64,000 nucleotides of DNA, from NCBI GenBank assembly GCA_003725585.1, contig RJMB01000017.1:51585-115584 (forward strand), in the 5' to 3' direction. This document shows, piece by piece, positions 9,044 through 17,235 of this stretch (positions are counted from its first letter, which is position 1; each line of letters opens with the position of its first letter). A model generated the notes under the pieces. It saw nothing but the letters and a program-made list of their open reading frames with translations, made no database searches and had not been told where the DNA came from. This DNA comes from Halostreptopolyspora alba (GTDB taxonomy: Bacteria; Actinomycetota; Actinomycetes; Streptosporangiales; Streptosporangiaceae). A program made the position numbers and the translations under genes.

Positions 9044-9397
9044 TCACCGGGACGCGTTCGAGCCCGCGGCGGAGAGCGCCTCGGTCGATTCGTGGATGGT
9101 GAAGACGGAATCGAGCCCCGTTACCTCGAGAAGCTTCGTGACCGCCGAGTTCGGAGCGACGAGGATCAGGTCTCCGCCCTTCTCCCGCGATCTCTTCATC
9201 GCGGACAGCAGAACGTTCAGACCGGTGGAATCACAGAATTCCACCCGCGACATATCGACGATCAGCCGGTGCGCTCCGTCGTCCAGAGCGTGGACGAACT
9301 CGCTACGTAGTTGCGGTGCCGTATAAAGATCAATCTCACCACGCACAGTGACGGTCACGCAATCCGCATGAGATTGACTCGAGATCTTCAACTCCAC
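9044..9397 (-). CDS. Anti-sigma factor antagonist (STAS domain, RsbV/BldG type)
   Basis: A 117-residue single STAS domain. The segment VEFCDSTGLNVLL contains the conserved Asp-Ser pair whose Ser is the site phosphorylated by the cognate RsbW-type kinase. When unphosphorylated, such proteins bind the kinase and release its sigma factor. The likely partner is encoded immediately upstream (9466-10050). The GTG start at 9397 follows TACAGT (9406-9411) by 8 nt, so it may also be made from its own leaderless transcript. Confidence 0.9.
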   Translation of the reverse strand: MELKISSQSHADCVTVTVRGEIDLYTAPQLRSEFVHALDDGAHRLIVDMSRVEFCDSTGLNVLLSAMKRSREKGGDLILVAPNSAVTKLLEVTGLDSVFTIHESTEALSAAGSNASR

Positions 9398-9405
9398 AGT
9401 CGAGT

Positions 9406-9411
9406 ACTGTA
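9406..9411 (-). promoter_or_regulatory. -10 box of probable promoter of the STAS gene
   Basis: TACAGT on the minus strand, 8 nt before the GTG at 9397, in the gap after the RsbW-like gene. Confidence 0.4.
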
Positions 9412-9465
9412 GTGGCCGCGCAGCCCCCGAGCCACCTCGTCGCCAGCGTTGCGCCAGATTCCTCA

Positions 9466-10050
9466 CTAACCGGTGGTTAGGAATCCATGATCCGGGGAAA
9501 CTCCCCGTTCTCGCGGGCCCGGGTTGGCGACGCGCGGCCCGTGCTCGTACCCCTCGGAGCGGGCCGGCTCCGCGACACCGCTTCGCGGGACGGCACCGTC
9601 GGGTTCGACGTCGGACGCCTCGGCCGGGTAGGGCAGCACCGCCCACACCGTGGTGACCTGATCCTCGACCTCGGTTCCCCACCTGGCCGCGACACGCTCC
9701 ACGATTCCCAACCCGCGACCGCCCAGCGCCGATATCGAGGGGCGGGCGATCCTCGGCAGCGTCGCCCCTCCGCCGTCGCAGATGGCGATCTCGATGTCAC
9801 CGGTTCCGTCTCGCGCGTGCCCGGTTCGGCGCACCCTCCACGTCACCCTGACCGAGTCGGGAGGAAAGGGTTCGGGCAGCGGCGCGGCGTGCCGGAGGGC
9901 GTTACTCAACAGCTCACTGAGCACCAGGACGGCGTCACTGATCGTGGCGTCGTCGATCCCCGCCGTCTCGAGGTCCGCACACAGGCTCCTGCGCGCGTTC
10001 GTCACGCTCGCCGGCGCGCGCGGTAACAGTAGGGGGCTCGACACGTCCAT
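9466..10050 (-). CDS. RsbW-like anti-sigma factor / serine kinase (HATPase_c_2)
   Basis: A 194-residue GHKL-fold ATP-binding protein. The N box is LSELLSNALRHAA, G1 is ICDGGGATLPRI, and G2 is GGRGLGIVERVAARWG. Such proteins hold a sigma factor and phosphorylate a STAS antagonist; the STAS gene follows 68 nt downstream. The C-terminal ~45 residues are an acidic, proline-rich tail. The start is ATG at 10050 or GTG at 10044; AGGAG is 6 nt from the GTG but abuts the ATG, so the GTG may be the real start. Confidence 0.85.
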   Translation of the reverse strand: MDVSSPLLLPRAPASVTNARRSLCADLETAGIDDATISDAVLVLSELLSNALRHAAPLPEPFPPDSVRVTWRVRRTGHARDGTGDIEIAICDGGGATLPRIARPSISALGGRGLGIVERVAARWGTEVEDQVTTVWAVLPYPAEASDVEPDGAVPRSGVAEPARSEGYEHGPRVANPGPRERGVSPDHGFLTTG

Positions 10051-10259
10051 CTCCTGTTCCCCGACGCCCTCGTGTCCCGCCGGCCAGCCTCGAACCGTGC
10101 CGGCCGGGGCTGACCTACCCGTTACGATGCTCACCCCGGACCGTTGGTTTCCATACGTCAGTGGCCGCCGGAAGCGATGTCTCGCGCCCCGACCCGCCAG
10201 AGCCCACAATGCCCCATCCGCCCGCGTGGAAAACACGTGTCCACCAGCGAGGTCAGCGG

Positions 10260-12170
10260 TCACCGCTGTTTCGGGCCGTCGTCCCCACTCTGATCCGCCC
10301 TGTTGGCCACGGATTCGGGCACCGAAACGGCCGCCGAGGGTAAGGTGAGTCTCATCGTCGTCCCCCGATCTCCGGGGTAGGCGGTGACATCTCCCCCTTG
10401 GGCTCTGGCGAGCCTGCGGACGATGTAGAGCCCCAACCCGATCCCGCCGAACCGGCGCCGGTCTCCGGCCTCGCCCTGCACGAAGCGCTCGAATATCCGC
10501 TCCTCGTCACCCGGAGAGATACCGATGCCCTCGTCCTCGACACGGACGACCACGCCTCGGTCGTCGTGTGTGGCCCGGACCATGACCGTCCCACCGTCGG
10601 GCGAGTACTTGAAGGCGTTCTCCAGAAGCTGACCCATGATGACGTCGGTGGCGACCGGGTCGCCCGCCACGTCCGGGAACTCCTCGGGCAGCTCCAACAG
10701 GAGCCGGTGCCGATCGGAGAACGGGCGGAACGCCGCCGTGATCTCCCGCAGTACGCGTCGCAGGTCGAACGGGCCGCTGCTGACGTTCAGCTCGCCACTC
10801 CCCGCGACCGACCCCAGGAGCAGGTTCTCGACCAGCTTCGCGAGCGCGCTGGACCGCTCGGCGATGGTTCCGACCGCGCCGCGGCGCGAGTCGTCGTCGA
10901 ACTGGTCCCACCGCTGGATCAGTGTGCTGGCGAACCCCTGTACGGCGGTGATGGGGGTACGCAGCTCGTGGCTGGCGGTCGCCAGGAAGAGGTCCTTCTC
11001 CTCCTCCAGCGCCTTGGCCTCGCTGATGTCGCGAAAGTCGATCACGCGCTCGTCGGTCTCGGGAATGTCCGTGGTGAGGATCTCCAACCAGCGCCCGCTG
11101 TCAAGCTGGTGCTTGAGCGGTTCGTCGTGGTCGGTCGGCAACGGGAACGGGAGTCGGCCACCGACGATGTCGCTGTTCGCGCAGCCGGTGAGCTCGGCCG
11201 CGGCCCTGTTCCACTTGCACACCCGACCGGAAGCGTCGAGCACCGCGATACCGTCGGCGCTGGAGTCGACCACCGCGTGCTCATAGGCGCGCTGCCGAAC
11301 GATCTCCTGGTAGGCCATGGCGTTGCCGAGTGCCACCCCGGCGTGCGCGGCGAGCAGCTCGAGCAGCTCCAGCTCGATGTGACCGACCTTGCGCCTGCTG
11401 TACAGCGCGTACAACGCGCCGTAGGGACGCCCCTGCACGTTGGACACCCCGAGGGCGATCGTGTGCAACCCCTCGAGGTCGGCCCAGATGAGGTCGTCGA
11501 GGCTGCGGGTGTCGTCGGTGGCCAACAGGACGGTCTTGCCACTGCGGAGCAGCTCGCCGAAAAGGCTGGACTCCAGCGGCGCCGTGTAGCCGTGCAGGTG
11601 GTCCGAGAGCTGTGTGAGGCTGACCAGCCGGAGTTGGTCCTCCTCGATCAGCACGAAGCCGCCGGCGTCGGCACCCGTCAGCTCGGTGAGGCTGTGCGCG
11701 ATTCGGTCGAGCACCGTGCGAAGGTCGAGGTCGGCGTTGATGTCGGCGACGACGTCGGTGAGCCGGCGGACCAGGCGCACCCGTTCGGCCATGTGCGCCT
11801 GGACCCGGTTGGCGTCCTCATAGGCGTGGAACACACTCATCCAGCCCGACGCCTGGCCGTCGTTGTCGAACAGGCAGCTGGTGTCGATCCGGACGTCGAT
11901 GACGTTGCCGTCGCGCCGGAGCCGCCGGCTCACGATCGACAGTGGACCGCAGGCACGGACCCGTTCCAACACCGCATGGTGCTCGGCGAGCAGATCCTCG
12001 GGAACGATCGGCGGTGCGGTACCCAGGACCTCCTCTGCCACCCAGCCGAACATCCGTTCCGCCGCGGGATTCCACACCGCCGCGCGGAACTCGGAATCGA
12101 CGGCGACGATCGCGTCGGCCGAGTACGCCAGCACGGCATCAGCGTTGAGGGAGGCGCGATCGGAGCTCAC
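10260..12170 (-). CDS. PAS-GAF-PAS sensor histidine kinase
   Basis: A 636-residue kinase without membrane segments, so probably cytosolic. Domains in order: PAS (about 10-115), GAF (about 140-285), PAS (about 300-385), HisKA with the phosphorylatable His in FLATASHELRTPITAVQGF, and HATPase with the N box LLENAFKYSPDGG and glycine boxes DEGIGI and GGIGLGLYIV. No response regulator gene is adjacent. Immediately downstream, on the same strand, are the RsbW-like kinase and the STAS protein, so it may feed signals into that module. The start is GTG at 12170. Confidence 0.9.
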   Translation of the reverse strand: MSSDRASLNADAVLAYSADAIVAVDSEFRAAVWNPAAERMFGWVAEEVLGTAPPIVPEDLLAEHHAVLERVRACGPLSIVSRRLRRDGNVIDVRIDTSCLFDNDGQASGWMSVFHAYEDANRVQAHMAERVRLVRRLTDVVADINADLDLRTVLDRIAHSLTELTGADAGGFVLIEEDQLRLVSLTQLSDHLHGYTAPLESSLFGELLRSGKTVLLATDDTRSLDDLIWADLEGLHTIALGVSNVQGRPYGALYALYSRRKVGHIELELLELLAAHAGVALGNAMAYQEIVRQRAYEHAVVDSSADGIAVLDASGRVCKWNRAAAELTGCANSDIVGGRLPFPLPTDHDEPLKHQLDSGRWLEILTTDIPETDERVIDFRDISEAKALEEEKDLFLATASHELRTPITAVQGFASTLIQRWDQFDDDSRRGAVGTIAERSSALAKLVENLLLGSVAGSGELNVSSGPFDLRRVLREITAAFRPFSDRHRLLLELPEEFPDVAGDPVATDVIMGQLLENAFKYSPDGGTVMVRATHDDRGVVVRVEDEGIGISPGDEERIFERFVQGEAGDRRRFGGIGLGLYIVRRLARAQGGDVTAYPGDRGTTMRLTLPSAAVSVPESVANRADQSGDDGPKQR

Positions 12171-12330
12171 GTCGACATAGTGCCAGCCACGACCACACGC
12201 CCGTCATGGGAATCCGCAACGCGTGACACCGGACCCGTCCGAAAGTCCCGTCCGGGGAACCACCGTCGAGGTGGGGACGCGCCCGCGCTCGGGCGTTCCC
12301 GACACGACCGGTGACCACCACCGCCGAGGT

Positions 12331-12663
12331 TCAGATGACCTGGGGGTCGGCCCCGTTCTCGCTCGTCATCTCCCGACCGACGAGCGCCCACGCCTGCATG
12401 CCGCCCGCGACGTTGGCGGCCCGCCACCCGGCGTCGTTGAGGGCCCGCACCGCCTGCGCGGAGCGGCCACCCGAGCGGCACACGACGTACACGGAATGCT
12501 CGCTCGGGATCTCGCCGGCCCGCTGGGCGAGTTCGTGCAGGGGAATGTGGACAGCCCCGGGGGCGTGCCCGGCCTGCCACTCGTCGTGCTCGCGGACGTC
12601 GAGCAGGTAACCGTCCCCCGGAACCGAGTCGACCTCTACCGCCGGCACTGGCGCGTCAAACAC
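12331..12663 (-). CDS. Rhodanese-like domain protein
   Basis: A 110-residue single rhodanese domain. The catalytic loop VCRSGGRSAQAV has the active Cys and the CxxGxR pattern; DVREHDEWQAGHAPGAVHIPL is the other family signature. It is likely a cytosolic sulfurtransferase. GTG at 12663 was chosen because GAGAGG lies 6 nt upstream and because the domain begins right after; the longer frame has no binding site. Confidence 0.9.
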   Translation of the reverse strand: MFDAPVPAVEVDSVPGDGYLLDVREHDEWQAGHAPGAVHIPLHELAQRAGEIPSEHSVYVVCRSGGRSAQAVRALNDAGWRAANVAGGMQAWALVGREMTSENGADPQVI

Positions 12664-12742
12664 CGAGAACCTCTCTGACCACTTGGCGTCCCGGACGGTT
12701 CGCCGTGGGAACTCCACGGCACTCGCCCGCGTCAATCAGGGT

Positions 12743-13267
12743 ATGCGCTTACACACACCGCCAACAGCGCTCCCCCGGCTCGCCGCGATCGTCACCGCCG
12801 GCGTCCTGGCCACGGGGTGCGGTGGGGACGCGCAGGAGGCCGCGCCCGCCGAGAACGGCACCCCAACCAGCACCGGGCCCACCGACGACCCCGAACACCA
12901 GACTCCCGAGGCCGAAGAAACGGCCCCCGAGACCGAGCTGACCATCGAGCGATCCCTCGGCGAGGAGGGCGACGACGCCGACCTCGCCCCCGACGGCTTC
13001 GAGCCCGGCACCTGGACACTGACCTGTGCCCCCGCTGGTGGGGACCATCCCGAGCCCGAAGCGGCGTGCGCCGACCTCGAGGAGGTCGGGGTCGAGGGTT
13101 TCGAGGAGGTGCCCGACGGCCAGATGTGCACCCACATCTACGGCGGCCCGCAGACCGCGCGGGTGAGCGGGCACGTCGCCGGAACCGAGGTCGATACGAC
13201 GTTCGGCAGGGCCAACGGGTGCGAGATCGACCGCTACGACTCCATGGGAACCGTGCTGGCACCGTAA
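12743..13267 (+). CDS. Subtilisin inhibitor (SSI)-like lipoprotein
   Basis: A 174-residue exported protein. The first ~28 residues are a lipoprotein signal peptide with lipobox LATGC. An acidic Pro/Thr/Glu linker of ~50 residues follows, then an SSI-type domain (TLTCAPAGGDHPEPEAAC ... MCTHIYGG ... GCEIDRYD). The four Cys of the two SSI disulfides are all present. By alignment with SSI, the reactive loop MCTHIY would put His at P1 where SSI has Met. It probably inhibits extracellular serine proteases from the membrane surface. ATG at 12743 gives the signal peptide; a longer in-frame start would spoil it. Confidence 0.8.
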   Translation: MRLHTPPTALPRLAAIVTAGVLATGCGGDAQEAAPAENGTPTSTGPTDDPEHQTPEAEETAPETELTIERSLGEEGDDADLAPDGFEPGTWTLTCAPAGGDHPEPEAACADLEEVGVEGFEEVPDGQMCTHIYGGPQTARVSGHVAGTEVDTTFGRANGCEIDRYDSMGTVLAP

Positions 13268-13280
13268 CGCGGCCGGCGCC

Positions 13281-13889
13281 TCAGCCGGGAACGCTCCAGA
13301 ACGCGACCTCGTGTCGCATGCCCTCGAGGAACAGCTGCTCGGCACGCTCGGGCGGCGGCCCCGCCTCGTCGAGCATCTGGGCACAGCGGCCGGCCAGTTC
13401 GGCGAAGCTGGGGTCGGCGTAGACGTCGATCCACCGCTGGTAGCGCGGATCGGCGGGAGTGTGCTCGGCCAACTCTCGCCCCAGCGACGAGTACCCCCAC
13501 ATGCAGGGGTAGAGCGCGGCCAACCCTTCCGCGTAGTCGGCCGCGGACTCCAGCAACCAGGAGGTGTATGCGGCGCAGGCGGGGCCCTTGCGCGCCCCTT
13601 CCAGGTCGGCGCCGAACTCCGCGGCCAGTGAGCGATGCAGCTCCAGCTCGTCGTGCAGCGTGGAGTGCGCGAGATCGACCAGGTCGGCGAGGTGCTCCGG
13701 GGGCGCCTGCCAGGCCAACCGCGCGAACACGCGGATATAGTCGAGCAGGTAGAGGTAGTCCTGTTCCAGCCAGGACCGAAAGACGCGCTCGTCGAGATCT
13801 CCCCGGGCTATTCCCGCGACGGTCGGATGCCGCAGCTGCTCCTCGACCAAGGGCCGCCCCAGGGAGTGCAGCCGTTCACTGAGACTCAC
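13281..13889 (-). CDS. tenA: TenA/thiaminase II family protein
   Basis: A 202-residue all-helical TenA-like protein. Conserved pieces include FRSWLEQDYLYLLDY, HDELELHRS and the segment ALYPCMWGYSSLG, whose Cys sits where TenA has its nucleophile. TenA_C members hydrolyse aminopyrimidines to salvage thiamine precursors. It lies 13 nt from the convergent SSI-like gene. The GTG at 13889 gives the usual family N-terminus; no other thiamine gene is nearby. Confidence 0.85.
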   Translation of the reverse strand: MSLSERLHSLGRPLVEEQLRHPTVAGIARGDLDERVFRSWLEQDYLYLLDYIRVFARLAWQAPPEHLADLVDLAHSTLHDELELHRSLAAEFGADLEGARKGPACAAYTSWLLESAADYAEGLAALYPCMWGYSSLGRELAEHTPADPRYQRWIDVYADPSFAELAGRCAQMLDEAGPPPERAEQLFLEGMRHEVAFWSVPG

Positions 13890-13923
13890 ATCGGCCAGTG
13901 TGCCACGGAGACGAAAAACACAC

Positions 13924-13966
13924 GACGCGCGCCACCGGTTGCCGGAACCGGCCACGGAGGCGCGTC
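13924..13966 (-). terminator. Hairpin downstream of tRNA-Leu
   Basis: Outer arms GACGCGC (13924-13930) and GCGCGTC (13960-13966) enclose a second stem CCGGTT/AACCGG (13935-13951). It is 91 nt past the 3' end of the leftward tRNA-Leu and upstream of tenA. Confidence 0.5.
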
Positions 13967-14056
13967 ACACCGGGCGATACGTCCCGGATGAGAGCACGGG
14001 ACCCTACGGCGCGGCGTGAACACCCGCGATGCGGGTACCGCGGGGAGGAGTTGGAG

Positions 14057-14139
14057 TGGGCGAGGAGGGATTTGAACCCTCATGTCCTTTCGGACACACG
14101 GACCTGAACCGTGCGCGTCTACCGTTCCGCCACCCGCCC
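14057..14139 (-). tRNA. tRNA-Leu (anticodon CAG)
   Basis: An 83-nt class II tRNA on the minus strand. Acceptor GGGCGGG pairs with CTCGCCC (one G-U), the discriminator is A as in leucine tRNAs, the anticodon loop is TTCAGGT (anticodon CAG), the variable arm is TGTCC-GAAA-GGACA, and the T-arm is GAGGGTTCAAATCCCTC. CCA is not encoded. Confidence 0.95.
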
Positions 14140-14370
14140 GAGTGACATCCACCTAGAGTGTCTCCAGCCACCGAACGCGTTCACCCGTCTCGGGCCCGTC
14201 CGCTCGGTGACGACAACAAGACTAGCACGGTCACAACATCGGTCATGCACACTTGTCGCGCGACTCTCGTTGCCCGGAGCTGGGCGAGCGGGGGATCGCG
14301 TGAGACCAAGGACGCCAGATGCCCGGTTACGATCGTCATTACATCCGGAGTGGAGTAAGGGAGGAACCTC

Positions 14371-15129
14371 GTGGGAGTGCTACAGCGCTTCGAGCGTCGG
14401 CTTGAAGGCATATTCGAAGGCACCTTCGCGCGGGTCTTCAAGTCGGAACTCCAGCCTGTCGAGGTGGCAAGCGCCGTCCAGCGCGAGATGGACGAGCGGG
14501 CAGCGATCGTCGCCCAGGGGCGCACACTGGTACCCAACGACTTCGTCGTGGAGCTTTCCGGATCCGATCGGGAGCGCCTGGAGGTGTACGCGGACAGCCT
14601 CGGTCAGGAGCTGTCCAAGCTGGCTCGCGACTACGCCACCGAGCAGGGGTACTCCTTCGTGGGTCCGGTACGGGTGCAGTTCCAAACCGAGGACGACCTG
14701 CAGACTGGGCGGTTCCGGATCCGATCCGGCGTCATGCGCGGTCCCACCGTCGAGAGCGGGGAGATCCAACAACCGGTCAGCGATCACGGAGGCGAGGCCC
14801 AGGTTCCGGGGAACCCGCGCCTGCTCATCTCCCCCGGGGGCGCGGTCCAGAACTCCAGCCCGGCGGGGCAGGGTCAACAGCAGTCGTTCGAGCTGAACAC
14901 ACAGGTCACGCTCCTTGGGCGGGGAACCGACTGCGACCTGAGACTGGTCGACAACGGTGTCTCCCGGCACCATGCCGAGATCCGGGTGGAGGACAACGAA
15001 GCGGTCCTGGTCGACCTCGGGTCAACCAACGGCACGTTCGTCAACGGCCAGCAGGCCAAGCGAGTCCGTCTGGTGGACGGCACCAGGATCAGCCTCGGGC
15101 GCACGAACATGACCTTCCGCCGGGACTAG
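14371..15129 (+). CDS. fhaA: FhaA: DUF3662 and FHA domain protein
   Basis: A 252-residue cytosolic phosphothreonine-reader. Residues 1-115 are the Fha_N/DUF3662 domain (MGVLQRFERRLEGIFEGTFARVFKSELQPVEV begins at the start), a Gln/Gly/Pro linker follows, and residues ~175-250 are an FHA domain with LLGRGTDCDLRL, VSRHHAEI and GSTNGTFVNG. In mycobacteria FhaA binds phosphorylated MviN/MurJ and the PknB system to control peptidoglycan synthesis. GTG at 14371 is preceded by GGGAGG. It heads the pknAB operon. Confidence 0.93.
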   Translation: MGVLQRFERRLEGIFEGTFARVFKSELQPVEVASAVQREMDERAAIVAQGRTLVPNDFVVELSGSDRERLEVYADSLGQELSKLARDYATEQGYSFVGPVRVQFQTEDDLQTGRFRIRSGVMRGPTVESGEIQQPVSDHGGEAQVPGNPRLLISPGGAVQNSSPAGQGQQQSFELNTQVTLLGRGTDCDLRLVDNGVSRHHAEIRVEDNEAVLVDLGSTNGTFVNGQQAKRVRLVDGTRISLGRTNMTFRRD

Positions 15130-15406
15130 GATCCATCGGACGCGCCGCGCATAATCGCGACAAAACCACAACCACCCTCCCGGCGTCTGAGGGGGTGGGT
15201 TCGAATCCACGAGAGAGCGCATCGTCGAACGTGAACGTAAGACCGAAGTCTCCACAAGGACTACCTAATCGGGCAGAATACTCGCGTTTCCGTTGGTAGT
15301 TTCGGCTGTCCGGGGCGATCTCAGGGGGTTCGAGGCCGAGAAGACGCGGTGGCGGCGATAACCCGCCACCCCAGCCAGAGCACGACAGGGGCCGAAGAGC
15401 AGTTCG

Positions 15407-15889
15407 ATGTCCGAGTTCACCCTCATACTGATCAAGATCGTGTTCCTATCGGTGCTGTGGCTCTTCGTGATCATGGCCGTCGGGGTGATCCGTACTGACA
15501 TGCTCGGCTCCCCCAAGAAGAGTAAGCGTGCCAAGCGATCGGAACCGCGCCGCTCGTCGGCCCCCGCCGCTCAGCGTGCCCCCAAGGGGCGGCGCAACGA
15601 GCCGCGTTCCCTCGTGGTGACGAAGGGACCGCTGGCGGGGACCAGCCTCAACCTCACCTCCCAACCCATCGTTATCGGACGGGCGAAGGACTCGACGTTG
15701 GTCATCAACGATGACTACGCCTCGGGCCGGCACGCGCGCATCTTCTCCGACCAAGGCAAGTGGATCGTCGAGGACCTCGGGTCGACGAACGGCACCTACC
15801 TTGGTCAGCAGCGCCTGACCAGTCCCCAGACAATCTCAGTGGGGCAGCCCATCCGCATCGGCAAGACCGTCCTGGAACTGCGCAAATGA
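15407..15889 (+). CDS. fhaB: FhaB: membrane-anchored FHA protein
   Basis: A 160-residue protein with an N-terminal transmembrane helix (about residues 5-27), a basic linker, and a C-terminal FHA domain (IGRAKDSTLVINDDYASGRHARIF, DLGSTNGTYL). In mycobacteria the orthologue (FipA/FhaB) is phosphorylated by the PknA/PknB kinases and links to FtsZ/FtsQ. The last codons overlap pstP by ATGA, so the two are translationally coupled. The 277-nt gap to fhaA has no gene. Confidence 0.92.
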   Translation: MSEFTLILIKIVFLSVLWLFVIMAVGVIRTDMLGSPKKSKRAKRSEPRRSSAPAAQRAPKGRRNEPRSLVVTKGPLAGTSLNLTSQPIVIGRAKDSTLVINDDYASGRHARIFSDQGKWIVEDLGSTNGTYLGQQRLTSPQTISVGQPIRIGKTVLELRK

Positions 15890-17235
15890 CAATCGCTCTC
15901 CGATACGCGGCGTACTCCGACGTAGGATGCCTCCGCGAAGGCAACGAAGACTCAGCGTACGCCGGCCCCTACCTCCTCGCGGTCGCCGACGGAATGGGTG
16001 GGTACGCGGGCGGCGAGATCGCGAGTTCGATCGCGATCTCCACCCTGATGCCCCTCGATGACGACGTCCCCTCCGCCGAGCAGATGGCGGGATCACTGCA
16101 GCAGGCGGTCGACACGGCGAACGGCGCGGTCTCCCAGCGCGTCACCGAGGAGCCCCGACTCGAGAACATGGGAACGACGCTGACCGCGATGCTGTGGTCG
16201 GGACCGCGCGTCGCCCTCATCCACATTGGCGACTCCCGCGCCTACCTGCTGCGCGATTCGGAGTTCGGACAGATCACGCACGACCACACCCTCGTCCAGA
16301 CCCTCGTCGACGAGGGGAAGATCAGCGAGGAGGAGGCCGAGAGCCACCCGCAGCGCTCCCTGCTTCTACGCGCCCTCGACGGCCGCAGCCAGGTCGAGCC
16401 CGACACCTCCATTCTCGAAGCCAGGGTGGGCGACCGATACCTGCTCTGTTCCGACGGTCTGTCCGGCGTCGTCAGCAAGGAGACCATACGGGAGACGCTC
16501 GCCGCGGAGGACACCCCGGAGGCCGCCGCTCGAAGACTGATCGACCTCGCCAACCGCGGCGGGGGGCCCGACAACGTCACGGCGGTCGTGGCCGATGTCA
16601 TCGACACCGCGACCGCGACCGACGACCCGATGCGGGACCCGACCATCGTCGGGGCCGCCGACCAGCGCCGCGAACCCGTCATGTCCCCGGACACTCCCGC
16701 CGGCCGGGCGCAGAACCTCAAGCGCGGCTCGGGCGACACCGCCGAGATGAACCGGGTTCCCGAATCCTGGGCCGGCGGTGCGCCCCCGCCCGACCCCGAG
16801 CCGGAGCCACGCACCCGACGCTGGTGGCCGATGGTGGTGACGTTCCTGGTCATCGTGACCGTTGTCGCCGTCGCCGGATTCTTCCTCGCCCGGTCATATC
16901 TGGCCGGGCAGTACTTCATCGCCCCCTCGAACGACGGCGAGAACGTCGCGCTCTACCAGGGGCTCGACACTGACGTCGCCGGATACGATCTGTTCGAGCA
17001 GGTGGAGGACACCGGGATCCGGCTCGACATGCTGCCCGACAACGAGCGCGAGAGGGTCACCAGCCGGGGCGTGAACTTCGACAACCGCGAGGACGCCGAC
17101 GCCCAGGTGGAATCCCTCCGGGAGACCGCCGACGGCTGCGAGGCCGATCCCGCCTCCTGCGGGTTCGAGGAGGAGCAGGACGAACAGGAGCCCGGTACCG
17201 CCGACGATTCGGGTGAGCCCGCCGGAGGACAGTGA
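15886..17235 (+). CDS. pstP: PP2C-type Ser/Thr phosphatase PstP
   Basis: A 449-residue phosphatase. The cytosolic N-terminal PP2C domain (about 1-240) has NEDSAYAG, VADGMGGYAGGE, IGDSRAYLLRD, SDGLSG and GGPDNVTAVV, which carry the metal-binding Asp residues. A transmembrane helix lies near residues 308-331 and a ~115-residue acidic extracellular domain follows. It dephosphorylates the PknA/PknB kinases and their substrates. The start ATG overlaps the fhaB stop (ATGA). Confidence 0.95.
   Translation: MTIALRYAAYSDVGCLREGNEDSAYAGPYLLAVADGMGGYAGGEIASSIAISTLMPLDDDVPSAEQMAGSLQQAVDTANGAVSQRVTEEPRLENMGTTLTAMLWSGPRVALIHIGDSRAYLLRDSEFGQITHDHTLVQTLVDEGKISEEEAESHPQRSLLLRALDGRSQVEPDTSILEARVGDRYLLCSDGLSGVVSKETIRETLAAEDTPEAAARRLIDLANRGGGPDNVTAVVADVIDTATATDDPMRDPTIVGAADQRREPVMSPDTPAGRAQNLKRGSGDTAEMNRVPESWAGGAPPPDPEPEPRTRRWWPMVVTFLVIVTVVAVAGFFLARSYLAGQYFIAPSNDGENVALYQGLDTDVAGYDLFEQVEDTGIRLDMLPDNERERVTSRGVNFDNREDADAQVESLRETADGCEADPASCGFEEEQDEQEPGTADDSGEPAGGQ

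Noticed and set aside
15181..15225. T-arm-like GTGGGTTCGAATCCAC upstream of fhaB
   Set aside because: No acceptor stem, D-arm or anticodon arm around it, so not a tRNA; possibly chance or a fragment of an old element.
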